From: an uncultured Aliterella sp.
GTDB lineage: Bacteria > Cyanobacteriota > Cyanobacteriia > Cyanobacteriales > Chroococcidiopsidaceae
NCBI GenBank assembly: GCA_905479905.1
Contig: CAJQOK010000359.1
Span: forward strand, 1-9,186
DNA length: 9,186 nt
Direction of reading: 5' to 3'
Notes under the pieces: model-generated
Seen by the model: only the letters and a program-made list of their open reading frames with translations
Told to the model about the DNA's origin: nothing
Database searches by the model: none
Part shown: positions 6,505-9,186 of the stretch, one piece after another
Numbering within the stretch: the first letter of the stretch is position 1
How the letters are laid out: each line of letters begins with the position of its first letter
Translations under genes and position numbers: made by a program

Positions 6505-6540
6505 TTAAAAAGGATTGTAAAACACGGAAAAATATAAACC
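6492..6540 (-). terminator. Inverted repeat straddling the tpsB stop codon, possible terminator-like hairpin
   Basis: GGTTTATATTT (6492-6502) and AAATATAAACC (6530-6540) are exact reverse complements with a 27-base loop that contains the tpsB stop (6505-6507). The stem is A+T-rich, the loop long, and no T-tract follows on the minus strand, so it is a poor intrinsic terminator; it may be an mRNA-stabilising hairpin or chance. Confidence 0.3.
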
Positions 6541-8241
6541 GTTTTCCTGCCATGTTCGTTCGGTAGAAGACACAGAAATTAAAGGAATCCCATAATCGAG
6601 ACGCGCTGTAAAGCGATCGCTTTGTTGCCAAACTAAACCCAAACCTACTGAAGCTAAAGAATTAGTGTCTGGAGCCTCCCTGCCAGCATTCCAAGTGCTG
6701 CCAATATCTACAAAAGGAGCTATTTGCAAAACTGCATTCCAGTCAGGTACGCGCAGAACTGGCAATCTGACTTCCGCCGAAGCGAAAGCCCCATTATCCG
6801 TTAGTAGCAAGTCTTGACGATAACCGCGAACGCTTTGCAAACCGCCCAAAGTAAACTGTTCTAGAGGTACAAGAGAGGTAGTTGATAGCTGGACATTACC
6901 GCGCACTAAAAGTAATGTTTCTGGCGCTAACAGTCGCACCCACTGAGCCTGTCCTTGCCAGGAGAAAAAGCGACTATCCGGTTGTTCTGCGTTAATCGTG
7001 GCATTCAATGCCCCCACACCTAAGTTAAATTGCGATCGCGCGGCAATTACTTGACGGGTATCGCGCTGCGTCCATTCTTGAAAAAATCTGAGTGCCGAGA
7101 TCCGAGTTCGTCCTTGCTTATCAGCGCCTTGAGATAAGGCATAGGGTTTACCTAGTAAGGAAGTTTCGCTTTCAAGGCGACTAGCACTCATTCCTAAAGT
7201 AAATTCTTGACTTGGAGTTTGAATAATTGGCTGGCGCAGAGTTATGTCGTAGTAGCGAGATTCAGACTTAATATCTAGCACGTCAAAAGGTGGCTCGATC
7301 ACACGGCTTGAAGTCGTGCCATAGCTAAGGTTGAGCGTACCATTGCGAGGATTTAGGGGTAATGAGTAACTTGTATCGATTGCGTTACTGCCGTCGGTAT
7401 TGCTATAGCCCACACTAATGCGATCGCCTATTCCGAGTAAATTGCCTTCATTTAGTTGCAGGTTGCGGCGAAAACTTCCCACTGCTGGCGTTCGCCCGTT
7501 ATCAATCGTTGCTTGAAGTGTTGTACTTTGGGCTTCGGTAACTCGGACTTCTAAAATACTTTGACCGGGGCGAGTCCCTGGTGATAGTTCGGCAGATATA
7601 TTACTAATTAAGGGATTTAGTTGTAGTAGTTGTAGAGCTTGTAAAAGACGGTTGCGATTTAGCGGAGCTTTGGTTGCGATCTCAATTCGTCGGCGGACGT
7701 AGTTGGGGTTCAAATATTTTATCCCGGTGACTTGGATATTTTCTAAACCGCCTTCAAGGACAGCAATTGTCACAACTTTGCCTTGCAAAGTTTGGGGAGG
7801 GATATAAGCGCCGGAGGTAATATAACCATTGTCAAAGTAAAGTTGTGCGATCGCTGATCGTGCTTGGAATAATTCGGCAAAAGAAATTGGTCGATTGGTG
7901 AAGGGAGCCAAAACTTTCGCTAACTGTTTAAGAGAAAATACTGTACTACCAACCACTTCAAAGCGTTCTACATTAATTGTTTGCAGTCCGCCAGGGATAT
8001 TTTCTGGAGTTGTAGGAGCAGGTAAAGTCGGTTTTAATAATTCTTCAGGCGGCGGTAAAGGTTGAGGTGATTCGGGGGAAGGAATCGGCGTAGGAAAAGG
8101 CTGAACGTCTTGCGGAACCGGAACTTGTAAAGGGGGTAGTTGTGCCTTTAAAGGGGTATTTACCAGGGTGGTAGTTAGGGCGGTGAGTGCGATTGAGTAT
8201 AACCAAGGCTGGCACAGTAGACTTTTATAGCTATAATCCAT
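6505..8241 (-). CDS. TpsB-type outer-membrane transporter (ShlB/FhaC/HecB family)
   Basis: This 578-residue protein is a two-partner-secretion transporter, which moves one large exoprotein (TpsA: adhesin, haemolysin or similar) across the outer membrane. A signal peptide ends at about residue 33 (LKA|Q). A linker very rich in Pro (about 35-85), common in cyanobacterial members, precedes POTRA 1 (about 90-166, starting VERFEVVGSTVFS) and POTRA 2 (about 168-237, NIQVTGIKYLNPNYVRRRI). The rest is a 16-strand-type barrel with the conserved L6 loop motif VRGY (471-474, in LGGLQSVRGYRQD) and a final Phe as in barrel assembly signals. The start is ATG 8239-8241; a TTG just upstream would add one residue. 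The length is normal. No TpsA gene is visible in the window, so its cargo is unknown. Confidence 0.92.
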   Translation of the reverse strand: MDYSYKSLLCQPWLYSIALTALTTTLVNTPLKAQLPPLQVPVPQDVQPFPTPIPSPESPQPLPPPEELLKPTLPAPTTPENIPGGLQTINVERFEVVGSTVFSLKQLAKVLAPFTNRPISFAELFQARSAIAQLYFDNGYITSGAYIPPQTLQGKVVTIAVLEGGLENIQVTGIKYLNPNYVRRRIEIATKAPLNRNRLLQALQLLQLNPLISNISAELSPGTRPGQSILEVRVTEAQSTTLQATIDNGRTPAVGSFRRNLQLNEGNLLGIGDRISVGYSNTDGSNAIDTSYSLPLNPRNGTLNLSYGTTSSRVIEPPFDVLDIKSESRYYDITLRQPIIQTPSQEFTLGMSASRLESETSLLGKPYALSQGADKQGRTRISALRFFQEWTQRDTRQVIAARSQFNLGVGALNATINAEQPDSRFFSWQGQAQWVRLLAPETLLLVRGNVQLSTTSLVPLEQFTLGGLQSVRGYRQDLLLTDNGAFASAEVRLPVLRVPDWNAVLQIAPFVDIGSTWNAGREAPDTNSLASVGLGLVWQQSDRFTARLDYGIPLISVSSTERTWQENGLYFSVFYNPF

Positions 8242-8281
8242 CAATATTAAACATTCAAAAAGTTAAATTATTGGAACAATT

Positions 8282-8310
8282 AGTTTATTCTTTTTAAAAG
8301 AGGCTTGCAA
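8282..8310 (-). promoter_or_regulatory. Possible sigma70-type promoter for tpsB
   Basis: On the minus strand TTGCAA (8305-8310) and TAAACT (8282-8287) are 17 bp apart, a plausible -35/-10 pair about 40 bp upstream of the ATG. The region is A+T-rich, so a chance match is quite possible. Confidence 0.3.
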
Positions 8311-8334
8311 CACATAATTAATTAATAAACCCCT

Positions 8335-8657
8335 ATGTATAATGAGCAAATCAAAAGTAACAAAAGTGATATTGTAATTGATGGAAGCATTACTGGGCTT
8401 TTAAGTGCAAGTGTCCTTGCTGAAAAATCTACTTCAATTACTATTGTTGAAAGAGATATATTTCTGATCGCCCAACTGTCAGAAAAGGTGTACCACAGTC
8501 AATACAACCACATACTTTTCTAGTAAAAGGCTACAGGTTGTTGTCAGAAAACTTCCCTGGGATTGGAATGAAATTGACCGAGGCAGGAGCTTGTTCTCCC
8601 GTAGGTAATTCGTCTGCTATTAATGAGTGTTGCTTTTGTTCGTCAACTGTAATTTAG
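8335..8657 (+). pseudogene. FAD-dependent oxidoreductase (monooxygenase-like) remnant, frameshifted and truncated
   Basis: From ATG 8335 the frame reads DIVIDGSITGLLSASVLAE and ITIVERDIF, the dinucleotide-binding N-terminus of flavin monooxygenase-like proteins (usual form VVIGGSIAGLLAARVL, then VERD). At about 8461-8465 homology jumps to another frame, which continues DRPTVRKGVPQS, QPHTFLVKGYRLLSENFPGI and MKLTEAGA and stops at 8655-8657. One lost T in the TTTCT stretch explains the shift. The first Gly of the GG motif is also Asp. Relatives run to about 400 residues or more; here only the first 95 or so remain, and after TEAGA (about 8592) I see no further homology. The end overlaps the last codons of the convergent glycosyltransferase gene, so a deletion probably joined the two. 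Non-functional. Confidence 0.8.
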
Positions 8658-9186
8658 TAGTGAGATCGCGCTATTGGCTCTGCGCTTGTTAACTGAGCTT
8701 CGATTGCATCACAGGCTACCCGAACACCATTTTCTAGCTGTATCTGCCGTCCTACCTCCGCAGATTGTCTAGCGAAACTCGGCTCGTTTAAGAGTTGATG
8801 TAATTTCGCAACAACATTTGCGGCATTATATTCTCCACGACTAATAGTAAGCCCTACACCTAAACGTTCTACCCTAGCAGCATTATTTGGCTGATCGTGA
8901 CTATAAGGCATAACTAACATAGGGCGACCGGATCTTAATGCTTCCGCAGTTGTGCCAATGCCGCCTTGATGAACAATAGCTTGTGAGTGCAAGAACAGTT
9001 TGGAGTACGGAGCATAATCAAAAGCTGCTATATTCTCCGACAAAAATTCTTGGGGTAAGTTGCATCGATCTTCTCCCATAAGAAGTACAGCACGACAACC
9101 TAATTGCCTAACTGCAATTGCACTTTCAACATAAAAATTGCCTGCATTACGAACGAGTGCTGAACCCAAAGTAAAAACTATAGGTG
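8654..9186 (-). CDS. UGT/GT1-type glycosyltransferase, C-terminal part, 5' end outside window
   Basis: The frame is open to the window edge (PIVFTLGSALV just inside it), so the codons here are the C-terminal nucleotide-sugar-binding half, about 177 residues of an expected 400-430. GT1 signatures are clear: the TLGSA strand-loop that opens this domain, FDYAPYSKLFLHSQAIVHQGG, then GIGTTAEALRSGRPMLVMP, followed by DQPNNAARVERLGVG, the bacterial counterpart of the plant PSPG box. Such enzymes transfer a sugar from a UDP- or dTDP-donor to small lipophilic acceptors (sterols, macrolides, carotenoids, glycolipids). The acceptor cannot be read from this half. A flavin oxidoreductase next to a GT1 enzyme would fit a modified-lipid or natural-product pathway, but here the oxidoreductase is dead. 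The true start is beyond 9186. Confidence 0.9.
   Translation of the reverse strand, partial: PIVFTLGSALVRNAGNFYVESAIAVRQLGCRAVLLMGEDRCNLPQEFLSENIAAFDYAPYSKLFLHSQAIVHQGGIGTTAEALRSGRPMLVMPYSHDQPNNAARVERLGVGLTISRGEYNAANVVAKLHQLLNEPSFARQSAEVGRQIQLENGVRVACDAIEAQLTSAEPIARSHY

Noticed and set aside
6240..6631. Overlapping open frames of 61-108 codons on both strands around the parA/tpsB gap.
   Set aside because: They overlap the real genes or the regulatory repeats, have no recognisable domains, and show the composition of out-of-frame translation.

Overview
The window looks cyanobacterial. It carries eight perfect copies of the HIP1 octamer GCGATCGC (starting at 316, 3915, 4344, 4558, 6613, 7032, 7420 and 7847). 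Its gene families are also typical of filamentous or large-genome cyanobacteria: a photolyase/cryptochrome flavoprotein, a TpsB outer-membrane transporter with a proline-rich linker, a secreted thermonuclease and a full-length but dead IS5-type insertion sequence. Species, and chromosome versus plasmid, cannot be decided from the sequence alone. The ParA/ParB pair and the nuclease-rich neighbourhood suggest a plasmid or plasmid-derived island.

Layout, left to right. 1-1523 (+): a 5'-truncated photolyase/cryptochrome gene, overlapped at ATGA by a small three-helix membrane protein gene. 1544-2550: a complete IS with 19-bp terminal inverted repeats whose transposase gene has both a frameshift and a nonsense codon. 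2581-4579 (+): a nucleic-acid-handling cassette of a Lar-like zinc-ribbon protein, a CoiA-type zinc finger joined in frame to a GIY-YIG/T5orf172-like nuclease domain but split by one amber codon, and a secreted staphylococcal-nuclease-like thermonuclease. 4633-6259 (-): parA-parB, overlapping by 8 bp. 6260-6504: a non-coding region with an inverted repeat. 6505-8241 (-): a two-partner-secretion outer-membrane transporter (TpsB). 8335-8657 (+): a frameshifted and truncated FAD-dependent oxidoreductase remnant. 8654-9186 (-): the C-terminal part of a UGT-type glycosyltransferase running off the window.

The most interesting structure is not a gene. A perfect 24-bp palindrome (5041-5064) lies inside the parB coding sequence. 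Its arms share the half-site GTTAAYCARR with both arms of a separate inverted repeat (6335-6366) upstream of parA. A palindrome of this length is very unlikely by chance in 9 kb. Together the two sites look like a centromere (parS-like) and operator pair for this atypical ParAB system, whose ParB has Leu where most ParB proteins have Glu in the GERR box.

A second theme is decay. Three separate loci (IS transposase, CoiA/GIY-YIG gene, FAD oxidoreductase) carry simple disabling lesions, while their neighbours are intact.
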